NCBI GenBank assembly: GCA_021373185.1
Contig: JAJFTF010000024.1
Location: 310,001 to 374,000 of the forward strand
Length of the DNA stretch: 64,000 nt
Direction: 5' to 3'
DNA from: Betaproteobacteria bacterium
Lineage (GTDB): Bacteria > Pseudomonadota > Gammaproteobacteria > Burkholderiales > Sulfuricellaceae
Part shown: one piece after another, positions 9,529 to 17,506 of the stretch
How positions within the stretch are numbered: the stretch's first letter is position 1
Layout of the letters: every line of letters starts with the position of its first letter
Made by a program: the position numbers and the translations under genes
Notes under the pieces: model-generated
Databases searched by the model: none
The model's input: the letters and a program-made list of their open reading frames with translations, nothing else
What the model was told of the DNA's origin: nothing

Positions 9529-9840
9529 TTACTTCATTTTGGAAACAAATTCGGCGATATCCTTGATTTCTTCATCGCTCACAATGACCATCACACCTTT
9601 CATAGCCGCGCTGTTGCCGTTGGAACGCGCACCACTCTTGATGTCAAGCATCTGTTTTTCGATATATTTGACGTTCTGCCCGGCAATTTTCGGATAATCC
9701 GGCATCAAGGTTTTTTTCCCATCCTTGCCATGGCAGGCAGAACAGGTTTTCTCCGCAAACAACTTGGCACCATCGCCCGCAAAGGCGGCACCACTAACCA
9801 ACGCCACCAAAGTAGCAGCTACAACCGGCAATAATTTCAT
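9529..9840 (-). CDS. Monohaem cytochrome c (c553-like), nos electron transfer
   Basis: Small exported cytochrome of 103 residues with signal peptide LPVVAATLVALVSGAAFA and one CSACH haem site at about residue 34. The methionine ligand is probably in KGVMVIVSDEE. It corresponds to nosC1 of clade II clusters and is the likely direct donor to the NosZ CuA site. It is the first gene after the nosZ terminator and has its own FNR/DNR box at 9897-9910, so it opens a second nos transcript. Confidence 0.9.
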   Translation of the reverse strand: MKLLPVVAATLVALVSGAAFAGDGAKLFAEKTCSACHGKDGKKTLMPDYPKIAGQNVKYIEKQMLDIKSGARSNGNSAAMKGVMVIVSDEEIKDIAEFVSKMK

Positions 9841-9866
9841 GATTAAACTCCAACTAAAAATTAAAA

Positions 9867-9910
9867 ATTTTAAGCAATCGGATATTACTCCAAACGTTGA
9901 TCTGCATCAA
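9867..9910 (-). promoter_or_regulatory. FNR/DNR-type box and -10 element for the second nos transcript
   Basis: TTGAT-CTGC-ATCAA at 9897-9910 is a perfect FNR/DNR palindrome. The arms extend to 9 bp each (AACGTTGAT / ATCAACGTT, 9893-9914). A TAAAAT hexamer on the minus strand at 9867-9872 puts the box centre about 43 bases upstream of the predicted transcription start, the usual class II activator position. The downstream gene is the monohaem cytochrome. Confidence 0.8.
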
Positions 9911-9962
9911 CGTTAATTAAAGACTTCGGTATCTATTTATCTTGTTGGTTCCCCGCGCGAGG

Positions 9963-9998
9963 AAAAAAAGCGGGGAGCATCTACATGCTCCCCGCTTT
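9963..9998 (-). terminator. Intrinsic terminator after nosZ
   Basis: A 14-bp perfect stem (AAAGCGGGGAGCAT and its complement, 4-nt loop) at 9967-9998 is followed on the minus strand by a run of seven T. It lies 25 bp past the nosZ stop, so most nosZ transcripts should end here. Confidence 0.92.
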
Positions 9999-10023
9999 GG
10001 TGTTACTGCTCAGTCAGACAGGC

Positions 10024-12321
10024 TTACTTGCCCACCTTCTTGGCACCATGCTCTTCCAAGTAAGTCTTGGCGCGCAGACCGATGTCGGCAGCTTTAACCT
10101 GGTACTGCCAGACTTGCTCAGCCCACAAGGTTGCATTCTGCCAATCCTTAGCCTTGGCTGCCTCCTCATGCTTGGTTTTGGCTTCCTTCATGCGGCCCAG
10201 TTGGTCGGTTGCATCTTCGACCAGTGAAACCACATCCGGGAAATCCTTGTAATTGTGGCTGGTGATGAAGCCCACCACGCTATCAATTACCGCTTGGGTG
10301 TCGTTAATCTTCTTCACTTGCTTCTTGTAGTCATCTTCGGTGTAGACCGCTTTGGCGGCTGCCACTTTAACTTCCTTGTAGCCCTTCGGCTTGACTAGCA
10401 AGTAACCTTGCATTTCCAAGTGCAACGCAGAGCAGAACTCGGTGCAGTAGTACGGATACACACCTTCCTTGTCCGCCTTGAATTTCACCGACGATGTTTT
10501 GCCTGGCTCAACAGAAGCGTGAACGTTATAGGTGCTTACCGTGAAACCGTGAGTTTCATCTTCAGCACGCTCAAGGTTGGTCAGGTTGATCGTCACTTCA
10601 TCACCCACATTCACCTCGATGGTTTCCGGTGTAATATGCGAACGGATCAAAGTGCCGAATACTTCAACCTTGTTGCCCTTGCGAACAGTCTTCTCTTCGC
10701 CGGCCCTGACAGCACCAGGATGCGGCTTGTCGGTGCGGCTATTGGTACCATGCTTGTAGCGGATACCCGGCTTCAGCAGCTTGGCATCGATCGATACCAT
10801 GTAGTGAGGCTCGCCCAGCGGCAGCGGCATGTCGTACAGCAACTGCATCTTGTCGCCGGAAATGTCGATCAACTGATGGTTTTGCGGATGCAGCGGGCCG
10901 ACCGGATTGAAACGGTCGATAGCCAGCTTGTTCAGCGCGACCAGGTAGTGACCCTTCGGATCCATGGAATCACCCTGCATGGTGTTCAAGTGACCGATGT
11001 TGTAATGAATCGACAGCTTGTCCAGCACTTTGCCTTCGCAGTAGTCCCACTTCGCAACTTGCGAATCGACATACAGCGAGGTGTAGGCTACACACTTCTT
11101 GGAGTCATACTGCGTATGCAATGGGCCCAGACCCAGTTGCACCTGACGTGCCAACGCATCCTTCATGGCGATCACAGGAATGCCGTAAGGGTCCGCACCT
11201 TCGAACTTCTTGGCCTTGACTGCAGCCATGATCTTATCGAAGCTATAGACCGAAACGTGCGTATCCAGCTTGCCGGAAACGACCATGTGCGTGCCATCAG
11301 GCGACACATCGACGCCGTGCGGGCTCTTGGGTTCTGGAACCAGATACAGGATACCTTCCTTGATCGATGTCTCCATCATGATCACGTTATGGCCGTTGAT
11401 CTTCTTGGCTTTGCCCTGAGCAACCAGCTCAGCGGCTTTTTTCCAGTTGATCACGTGCATGTAGTCGGTATCTTTTGCGGAGCAACCAGCCTCATACGGA
11501 GGCCGGTTTTTCTCGATACCACCCACATAACGCTCGGTACAGAAGGAGTTGGTGAAAGACCAGCCGTCGGATGGACCTTTACCGAAATCGGACAAGTCCT
11601 GGCTGTAAGGAGGCAATTCGAGCGAGAAGGAGTTCTTCACGTCGATGCGGCCTTCCTTGCGATCAAATTTCCAGTAGGTCACGCCACCGCGGTACTCTTC
11701 ATTGAATCGCTCCAGCGGAACGAACTTCTTGTTTGCCAGTGGCGAAGCGTACTGGGCTGCCTCGATAATGTATTCGGTGTTAGGCGAAACAAAAGCGCCG
11801 CCGTGCTCCGATTTGAAAATCGGGTTGACCACGATCTGCTTGGTTTCAAAGTCGCGCAGGTCGATCACCGCCAAGCGGGGGTTGGCCTTGTCGTTGATGA
11901 ACAGGAACTGGCCGTCATACTTGCCGTTGGTTTCGGAGATTGCCGGGTGGTGTGTGTCGCCCCAGGTAATGTCCTTGCCGTCGATTTGGCCTTGCTTCAG
12001 AACGGCTTTCGATTCTTCGTCGAAGCCATAACCCTGCCAAGGCTCAGGAGTAAAGACAGCGATGTATTTCAGGATGCGCATGGACGGAATGCCATACACA
12101 ATCACTTGGCCGCTCTGACCGCCGGAGCTGAAGGCGATGAAGTCATCACGCTTGCCGGTAGGAACATAAGTCTTTGCCGCAGCCATCAAATCCTGCTGTG
12201 ACAGACCACGTGCTTTCATTACGTCTTGCAGCGACTCAGCGGCCCAAGCGCTTGATACTGCGGCGAGCCCCAAGCCCGCCGCCGTAATCAGCGTGGCCGT
12301 CTGCTTATTAAAAAGCTTCAT
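10024..12321 (-). CDS. nosZ: Nitrous oxide reductase NosZ, Sec-exported (clade II-like)
   Basis: Multicopper enzyme of 765 residues that reduces N2O to N2 in the periplasm. The signal peptide (MKLFNKQTATLITAAGLGLA...AWA) lacks a twin-arginine motif, which marks the Sec-dependent clade II form. The beta-propeller shows CuZ-type histidine motifs (DTHHPAISE near residue 108, HGGAF, HGVDVSPDGTHM). The cupredoxin domain carries the CuA motif CTEFCSALHLEM ending at about residue 637. Beyond it is an extra helical tail of about 120 residues with no haem motif. The ribosome binding site GGGAGG is strong. Two FNR/DNR boxes lie upstream and a terminator follows. Confidence 0.97.
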   Translation of the reverse strand: MKLFNKQTATLITAAGLGLAAVSSAWAAESLQDVMKARGLSQQDLMAAAKTYVPTGKRDDFIAFSSGGQSGQVIVYGIPSMRILKYIAVFTPEPWQGYGFDEESKAVLKQGQIDGKDITWGDTHHPAISETNGKYDGQFLFINDKANPRLAVIDLRDFETKQIVVNPIFKSEHGGAFVSPNTEYIIEAAQYASPLANKKFVPLERFNEEYRGGVTYWKFDRKEGRIDVKNSFSLELPPYSQDLSDFGKGPSDGWSFTNSFCTERYVGGIEKNRPPYEAGCSAKDTDYMHVINWKKAAELVAQGKAKKINGHNVIMMETSIKEGILYLVPEPKSPHGVDVSPDGTHMVVSGKLDTHVSVYSFDKIMAAVKAKKFEGADPYGIPVIAMKDALARQVQLGLGPLHTQYDSKKCVAYTSLYVDSQVAKWDYCEGKVLDKLSIHYNIGHLNTMQGDSMDPKGHYLVALNKLAIDRFNPVGPLHPQNHQLIDISGDKMQLLYDMPLPLGEPHYMVSIDAKLLKPGIRYKHGTNSRTDKPHPGAVRAGEEKTVRKGNKVEVFGTLIRSHITPETIEVNVGDEVTINLTNLERAEDETHGFTVSTYNVHASVEPGKTSSVKFKADKEGVYPYYCTEFCSALHLEMQGYLLVKPKGYKEVKVAAAKAVYTEDDYKKQVKKINDTQAVIDSVVGFITSHNYKDFPDVVSLVEDATDQLGRMKEAKTKHEEAAKAKDWQNATLWAEQVWQYQVKAADIGLRAKTYLEEHGAKKVGK

Positions 12322-12393
12322 AACGCCTCCCTTTCAACCCAATTAAAAAAACCAACCCGTTAAAAACTGCCAAAACCACAAAACTTTAGTAAA

Positions 12394-12422
12394 GACACAC
12401 GCGAAGTGTGTCATTTGACACA
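12394..12422. promoter_or_regulatory. Overlapping palindromes near the predicted nosZ start site
   Basis: Two mutually exclusive inverted repeats share a strand: GACACAC-GCGAA-GTGTGTC (12394-12412) and TGTGTCA-TT-TGACACA (12407-12422). They lie just at or after the predicted nosZ transcription start (about 12419). The second looks like a dimer operator; as RNA the first could form a leader hairpin. Confidence 0.6.
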
Positions 12423-12425
12423 TGC

Positions 12426-12468
12426 ATTATTGAATGTAGCACACTTTATAATCTTTGACATAGATCAA
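12426..12468 (-). promoter_or_regulatory. FNR/DNR box and -10 element, nosZ-proximal
   Basis: TTGAC-ATAG-ATCAA at 12455-12468 matches the FNR/DNR consensus with one change. A minus-strand AATAAT at 12426-12431 gives a predicted start near 12419, putting the box centre near -42. Expected control is activation under low oxygen, or by NO if the regulator is DNR-like. Confidence 0.75.
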
Positions 12469-12587
12469 GTAAAAAACACTTTGGCACGCTATCTGCGCCA
12501 CGTTCATTGGTATAGAGGTATGTTGGAAACCTTGTTTTTAAGACAAGCTTATCCTGATATATGTGCAATATAGCACCACAAAATATA

Positions 12588-12601
12588 TTGATCCAGATCA
12601 A
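12588..12601. promoter_or_regulatory. FNR/DNR box, nosZ-distal
   Basis: Perfect TTGAT-CCAG-ATCAA palindrome, 133 bp from the proximal box and about 40 bp downstream of the menC stop. It may drive a second, longer nosZ transcript or act cooperatively with the proximal box. Confidence 0.75.
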
Positions 12602-12641
12602 CCGGAAAAATATTTTTGTGCTACGTTCTTGAAGTCAATAC

Positions 12642-13691
12642 TTAACCAAGCGCAAAACCCAGCCCCGCCCCGGCTCCAAGCTTCATGCGACTCTCAATAG
12701 GCTGCGGAGCGCAGCCAAGATCGCTCGCCAACCAAGCTGAAGTAGACAGCCCATGCGCCAAACCATTCGCCACGGCAACCGCAAGATGCAGTGCGGCAAA
12801 GGTGCCTGCCGCGCTGTCCACCGTGGTCGTAACCACGCACTCCAGATCAGCCGCCTGCGCTCGCCGCGCCAACGACAATGCAGGCAGCACTCCGCCCTGC
12901 ACCATCGGCTTCAATATGATGCGTCGTACCGACAAGCAATCGATCAAGGCATCTTCGCCAATTTTCAGCAGGGACTCGTCCGCCGCCAGAGAGAAAGGCA
13001 CGGCGGCTTGCAAACGGCTCAAACCCAATACATCCGGATTGGCGAGAGGGTCCTCGACCGATTCCACCGGCAGGCCGGACAACGCACCGAGGAAGTCTTC
13101 TGCCGCCCCCATATCCCAGGCGCAGTTCGCATCGAGGCGCAATGAAATTCCCGGCGGCAAACCATCGACCATCTCGCGCAGCAGCGCTATCTCTTCTTTT
13201 GGCAATGCCATCCCCACCTTCAACTTCAGCACCGAAAACCCGGCCTTTACCGCCGCCAACGCGCGCGCGATTGCCTGCCGGTCAAGGCAACCGATCATTG
13301 CATTCACTTTAACCACAGAGGGAGAACACGGATTGAGCCAGCGCGCCAAAGAAAGTCCGGCCTGTTGCGCCAGCAGGTCGAGTACTGCCGTTTCAATGCC
13401 ACAACGCGCCGCCGGCGCGCCGGCTGTTGCCGCGCCCAACTGATTGAGCGCGGCTTCCGGCGACATGCCGGGCAACTCTTTTGCCCACGCGGCAAGCCGG
13501 GAATCGGCGCACTCCAGATTTTCCGTGCCAGCCTGCGGCAACGGCGCGCAATCGCCATAGCCGATCAGCCCCGCATCGGTTTCCAGCTTGATCAGCCGAC
13601 CCTCGCGCACGGCGAACCCGCCGCTGGCGCTAACCCACGGCTGGCGCAGCGGCAAACGGTATGGGATTAAGGTGCAACCAGCGAGTCGCAA
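12642..13691 (-). CDS. menC: o-succinylbenzoate synthase (MenC)
   Basis: Enolase-superfamily enzyme of 349 residues that dehydrates SHCHC to o-succinylbenzoate in menaquinone synthesis. The barrel carries the catalytic lysine motif LKLKVG near residue 157, the metal ligands RLDANCAW near 185 and ESVEDP near 212, and the second lysine region ILKPMVQGG near 262. The start is a TTG at 13691 just after the tlpA gene, with only a weak ribosome binding site. It is the last gene of the menB-menA-tlpA-menC run before nosZ. Confidence 0.9.
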   Translation of the reverse strand: MRLAGCTLIPYRLPLRQPWVSASGGFAVREGRLIKLETDAGLIGYGDCAPLPQAGTENLECADSRLAAWAKELPGMSPEAALNQLGAATAGAPAARCGIETAVLDLLAQQAGLSLARWLNPCSPSVVKVNAMIGCLDRQAIARALAAVKAGFSVLKLKVGMALPKEEIALLREMVDGLPPGISLRLDANCAWDMGAAEDFLGALSGLPVESVEDPLANPDVLGLSRLQAAVPFSLAADESLLKIGEDALIDCLSVRRIILKPMVQGGVLPALSLARRAQAADLECVVTTTVDSAAGTFAALHLAVAVANGLAHGLSTSAWLASDLGCAPQPIESRMKLGAGAGLGFALG

Positions 13692-13698
13692 TTTATTT

Positions 13699-14241
13699 TT
13701 ATTGCAAAAGGGGGTCGAGAATCTGCTGCAGACGTTCAGGGGTCAGGACGCCACGCTTGGTGGCAACAACATTGCCCTGTCGGTCAAGCACCGCGGTAAA
13801 GGGAAGGCCTGCGACCTTGTTGCCAAGCGCCCGTAGCAGGGCAATCCCCCGATCGCTGCCGGCCATTGCCACAATGTAATTGATCTCATAAGCCTTGGCG
13901 AAGTCGCGCACCGATTCGGCCTGGTCTTCCACTGCCGCACCGATAAACACCACGCCGCGCGGGCCATATTTCTTCTGTCCATCGATCAGATGAGGAATCT
14001 CGGTACGACAAGGCGAACACCATCTCGCCCAGAAATTCAGCACCACCACCTTGCCTTTCAGCTCCGCCAGAGCCATCGGCTTGCCATCGAGGTCGGCAAG
14101 TGTGGCGGCAAAGATCGGCGCCGAGGACGGCATCGCTTCTGTTACAGCCGTTTTCACAGCCGGCTCTGCTGCTGCGAAAAAAATTGCCGGCCCGAATATC
14201 AGCGCCCACAAAATCGATAGATAACGCGGTCGAAAATTCAT
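13699..14241 (-). CDS. TlpA/ResA-like periplasmic thioredoxin
   Basis: Protein of 180 residues with an N-terminal hydrophobic signal or anchor (about 8-25) and a thioredoxin fold carrying WARWCSPCRTEIP near residue 72. It is likely a periplasmic disulfide reductase for cytochrome c or copper-site maturation. The ATG at 14241 overlaps the menA stop by 4 bases (ATGA). A longer reading exists upstream but lies wholly inside menA. Placement among men genes next to nos suggests a role in the cytochromes or copper sites of this locus, which is inference. Confidence 0.85.
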   Translation of the reverse strand: MNFRPRYLSILWALIFGPAIFFAAAEPAVKTAVTEAMPSSAPIFAATLADLDGKPMALAELKGKVVVLNFWARWCSPCRTEIPHLIDGQKKYGPRGVVFIGAAVEDQAESVRDFAKAYEINYIVAMAGSDRGIALLRALGNKVAGLPFTAVLDRQGNVVATKRGVLTPERLQQILDPLLQ

Positions 14242-15116
14242 GACAATAACCCCGCACAAAATAAGATGCCAAAGCCCATCTGCAATTGCGCCGTTTGCGC
14301 CAGAATACGGTTGAACACCGGCCCCGGTGTTTCGCGCCAGAATTTTGCAATCAGAAAAAACGCCCACGGCAGCGTCAGCGTGGATAACCAGACCCCTTTA
14401 TAGTGGCCGAGCGTAAGCAGCAACAAATAAGGCAACAACATCAGCACTGTGTATTCCAGCTTGCTGCCGCTACGCCCGACGCGAACTGCCAGGGTATTTT
14501 TGCCGATCTTGCGGTCGGCATCGAGATCGCGGTAATTATTCACCACGATCACTGCGGCGGCGAACAAGCCGACCATCGCTGCGGCGAAGAAGGCCGCCAG
14601 ACTCAAACCGAGCGTTTGCAGGTAATAACTGCCCATGACCGCCCCCAGCCCGAAAAACAGCCAGACAAACAACTCGCCCAAGGCGCTATAAGCGATCGGG
14701 CGCGGCCCGCCCGTGTAAGCCCAGCCAGCCGCAACGGAAGCCACGCCAAGAAGGAAAATCGGCCAGCCGCCGTACCATACCAGATAAGCGCCCAACAGCA
14801 CGGCCACGCCAAAACAGGTCAACGCGGCGCGACGCACGGCGGCAGGCGCGAGCCAACCCGAAGCGGTGGCGCGCGCCGGGCCGATCCGCTCGCTGCCATC
14901 CGCGCCGCGCTCGAAATCGCTGACATCGTTGTGCAGATTAGTACCGATCTGGATCAGCATCGCCGCCGCCAGCGCCACCAGCAGCGGCAGCCAGGCCAGC
15001 ACGCCGGTTTCGGCATAAGCCAGGCTGGAGCCGACCATCACCGGTGTCAGCGATACCGTCAGGGTCTTGGGACGGATCGCCAGCCACCAGGCGGCAACGG
15101 GATTGAATTTATACAT
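14238..15116 (-). CDS. menA: 1,4-dihydroxy-2-naphthoate polyprenyltransferase (MenA)
   Basis: UbiA-family membrane prenyltransferase of 292 residues that attaches the isoprenoid tail to DHNA. The first metal-binding motif is NLHNDVSDFERGADG near residue 65 and the second is NNYRDLDADRKIGKNTLA near 195. About eight membrane segments are visible. RPKTLTVSLTPVMVG at the N-terminus is typical of MenA. The ATG at 15116 (MYKFNPVAA) is preferred over an upstream start lying inside the repeat at 15132-15210. Confidence 0.95.
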   Translation of the reverse strand: MYKFNPVAAWWLAIRPKTLTVSLTPVMVGSSLAYAETGVLAWLPLLVALAAAMLIQIGTNLHNDVSDFERGADGSERIGPARATASGWLAPAAVRRAALTCFGVAVLLGAYLVWYGGWPIFLLGVASVAAGWAYTGGPRPIAYSALGELFVWLFFGLGAVMGSYYLQTLGLSLAAFFAAAMVGLFAAAVIVVNNYRDLDADRKIGKNTLAVRVGRSGSKLEYTVLMLLPYLLLLTLGHYKGVWLSTLTLPWAFFLIAKFWRETPGPVFNRILAQTAQLQMGFGILFCAGLLS

Positions 15117-15131
15117 TGAAAAAAGAATCCA

Positions 15132-15210
15132 CCACGAATTACACGAATAAAGCACGAATGAACTCGAATTTATTCGTGAAGATTCGTGAAAAATTCGTGC
15201 TCATTCGTGG
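15132..15210. repeat. Palindromic repeat, family B
   Basis: Array of CACGAAT-type units in one orientation (15132-15175) followed by ATTCGTG-type units in the other (15170-15210), so the whole forms an imperfect long inverted repeat between menB and menA. The outer arms are CCACGAATTACACGAAT and ATTCGTGCTCATTCGTGG. Only one copy is seen in the window. Confidence 0.8.
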
Positions 15211-15218
15211 TTGGCTTT

Positions 15219-16034
15219 TCAAGGTCTGCGCGGGAACTTGCCGAAATCGGGGGGCCGCTTCTCCAGCCAGGCATTGCGCCCTTCCTGGCCTTCTTCCGTC
15301 ATGTAGAATAGCGCCGTGGCGTTGCCCGCCAACTCCTGAATTCCCGCCAAACCGTCGGTGTCGGCATTGAACGCCGATTTCAGCATGCGCAGCGCAGTCG
15401 GCGAAAGTTGCAGCATCTCCCTGCACCACTTCACGGTTTCCTTCTCCAATTCCGCCAGCGGCACCACGGTATTGACCAGCCCCATCGCCAGCGCCTCCTG
15501 CGCATCGTATTGGCGGCACAAGAACCAGATCTCCTTGGCCTTCTTGGTACCCACCGCACGCGCCAACAGACCGGCGCCAAAACCGGCGTCGAAACTGCCG
15601 ACGCGCGGCCCGGTCTGGCCGAAGCGGGCATTGTCGGCGGCGATGGTCAGGTCGCAAATCAGATGCAGCACATGGCCGCCGCCGATGGCATACCCCGCGA
15701 CCATCGCCACTACCGGCTTGGGCAGGCCGCGAATCTGGCGCTGAAGATCCAGTACATTGAGATAGGGGATGCCCTGCTCGTCGTGGTAACCGCCGTCATC
15801 GCCCCGCACTTTCTGGTCGCCGCCGGAACAGAACGCCTGGTCGCCGGCGCCGGTCAGAATGATGGCGCCGATACCGGAGTCCATGTGCGCATGATGAAAC
15901 GCCTGCATCAACTCGTTTACGGTGTGGGGGCGGAAAGCGTTGCGCACTTCGGGCCGGTTGATGGCGATCCTGGCGATACCTTCAGCCTGGTGGTAAAGAA
16001 TATCGCCGAATTCGCCGGCAGGTTTCCAGTTCAT
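15219..16034 (-). CDS. menB: 1,4-dihydroxy-2-naphthoyl-CoA synthase (MenB)
   Basis: Crotonase-fold enzyme of 271 residues that closes the naphthoate ring from o-succinylbenzoyl-CoA. The oxyanion motifs [15 protein letters not shown] near residue 82 and [11 protein letters not shown] near 122, and [13 protein letters not shown] near 150, are specific to MenB within the crotonase family. The ATG at 16034 is chosen, with GGAAC upstream. It is the first gene of the menB-menA-tlpA-menC run and is divergent from the narX-like gene. Confidence 0.96.
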   Translation of the reverse strand: MNWKPAGEFGDILYHQAEGIARIAINRPEVRNAFRPHTVNELMQAFHHAHMDSGIGAIILTGAGDQAFCSGGDQKVRGDDGGYHDEQGIPYLNVLDLQRQIRGLPKPVVAMVAGYAIGGGHVLHLICDLTIAADNARFGQTGPRVGSFDAGFGAGLLARAVGTKKAKEIWFLCRQYDAQEALAMGLVNTVVPLAELEKETVKWCREMLQLSPTALRMLKSAFNADTDGLAGIQELAGNATALFYMTEEGQEGRNAWLEKRPPDFGKFPRRP

Positions 16035-16214
16035 TTGAATTGTTCCATTAATTGCGCCCGGCAAAGTATATCGGGAAAGCAGATTTTCTCAAGCAACTGC
16101 CATGCTAGCGCGCACCACGCCGGCCAGCCAAACAAGGAACTTGCCGGCCATTTCTTACTCCAATTACCCAGGCATTGCGCTGACGGCTGGCTCTCTCTAC
16201 AATTGGCCGGGCAT

Positions 16215-16242
16215 TTGTTTTTGTTCAAATGCTGGCTACAAT
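16215..16242 (+). promoter_or_regulatory. Sigma-70-type promoter for the NarX/NarL-like pair
   Basis: TTGTTT at 16215-16220, a 16-bp spacer and TACAAT at 16237-16242, 50 bases before the start codon at 16292. Confidence 0.55.
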
Positions 16243-16291
16243 AGCTCCCCCGGCTGCATCAGCAGCCAATGCAATATTTCAGGAAAACCCG

Positions 16292-17506
16292 ATGACCCAG
16301 GAAGCCGGCATTCAGCCCGCCCTCTCCAGCACGATCAAACCCACCGCCCAGGGGAACTACAAAATCCCGGCGTTGCGCATTTTGTCGGAGATCACCAGCA
16401 GCCTGTCCAGCGAAGACAATCTGGATGCCCTGCTGGAACGCTTTCTTGCCACCATGGTCAAGCTCGCCGGCGCCGACGCCGGCGCGGTGAGGGTATTGAC
16501 CGCTGACGGGCTGAATCTGCGCCTGGTCGGCTCCCTCGGCCTGCCGCCGGACGTACTCGAAAAGGAGCGCTACATCCCGCTGGAATGCGGCGTTTGCGGC
16601 GAAACGGCGCGCGAACACACCGTTCACGACACCACCAATCTGAAATCCTGCGAAGCGCGCACCGCCAACAGCTACTTCGGCAAGCAGTGTCAGCGCGTCG
16701 TCGCTGTGCCGTTGCGCTACCAAGGCAAAATGCTCGGGGTATACAACCTGTTCATGGCTTCGGACAATCCGGTTCCAGAAGATGTCTCCCTGTTGTTCCA
16801 TTCGATCAGCGAGCACCTCGGCATGGCGCTGGAAAATGCCCGGTTGACCCGGGAAAACCTGCGCATCACCCTGACCAACGAACGCCACATGCTGGCCAAC
16901 GAACTGCACGATTCGCTCGCCCAAACCATGGCCTACATGAAAATGCGCCTGCCGCTGCTGCGCGATGCCGTGGCAAACCGCGACGAGGCCCGCTCCAACA
17001 AATACGTCAACGACCTGGGACAGGCACTGGATTCGGCCTATACCGAGCTGCGCGAACTGCTCACCCAGTTCCGCAACCGCATGGACTCGCGCGGCCTGCT
17101 GCCGGCGCTGTACGATATCGTCGGCAATTTTTACGACAAGACCGGCATCACCATCGACTTCAACAATCAGGCGCCGGACATCAACCTCAGCCCCGATCAG
17201 GAAGTACAGGTCTACCATATCGTGCGCGAGGCATTGAACAACGTGTCCAAACACTCGCGCGCCAATCATGTCAGGCTATCCATCGACATCTGGAAAAACC
17301 GCTATGTCATCAGCGTGGTCGATAACGGCATCGGCATCTCCGGCAAGGTGAGCACGGAAAGCGGCATGCACCTCGGTCTCAACATCATGCGCGAACGAGC
17401 CAAGTACCTGAATGCCGAAATCGCCTTCACCCCCGGTGAAAAATCCGGCACCCGCATGACTCTCAGCTTCCCTGCTTCCACCGGTCGCCGGGGAGGGTGG
17501 TTATGA
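16292..17506 (+). CDS. NarX/NreB-like cytosolic sensor histidine kinase
   Basis: Histidine kinase of 404 residues of the HPK7 (NarX/NarQ) family. A GAF domain (about 25-185) precedes the dimerisation box with NELHDSLAQTMAYMKMRL (phosphorylated His near 210), then a HATPase domain with IVREALNNVSKHSRANHV and DNGIGI. There is no membrane segment, no periplasmic nitrate-sensing domain and no HAMP. Four cysteines, C99, C102, C120 and C133, lie in the GAF domain and could bind a metal or iron-sulfur cluster. The ATG at 16292 has AGGA 7 bases upstream. It overlaps the response regulator by ATGA. Confidence 0.9.
   Translation: MTQEAGIQPALSSTIKPTAQGNYKIPALRILSEITSSLSSEDNLDALLERFLATMVKLAGADAGAVRVLTADGLNLRLVGSLGLPPDVLEKERYIPLECGVCGETAREHTVHDTTNLKSCEARTANSYFGKQCQRVVAVPLRYQGKMLGVYNLFMASDNPVPEDVSLLFHSISEHLGMALENARLTRENLRITLTNERHMLANELHDSLAQTMAYMKMRLPLLRDAVANRDEARSNKYVNDLGQALDSAYTELRELLTQFRNRMDSRGLLPALYDIVGNFYDKTGITIDFNNQAPDINLSPDQEVQVYHIVREALNNVSKHSRANHVRLSIDIWKNRYVISVVDNGIGISGKVSTESGMHLGLNIMRERAKYLNAEIAFTPGEKSGTRMTLSFPASTGRRGGWL

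Noticed and set aside
10408..12201. Long open frame (597 codons) on the plus strand across nosZ
   Set aside because: Antisense to nosZ, with low-complexity His/Arg/Gln-rich translation and no ribosome binding site.
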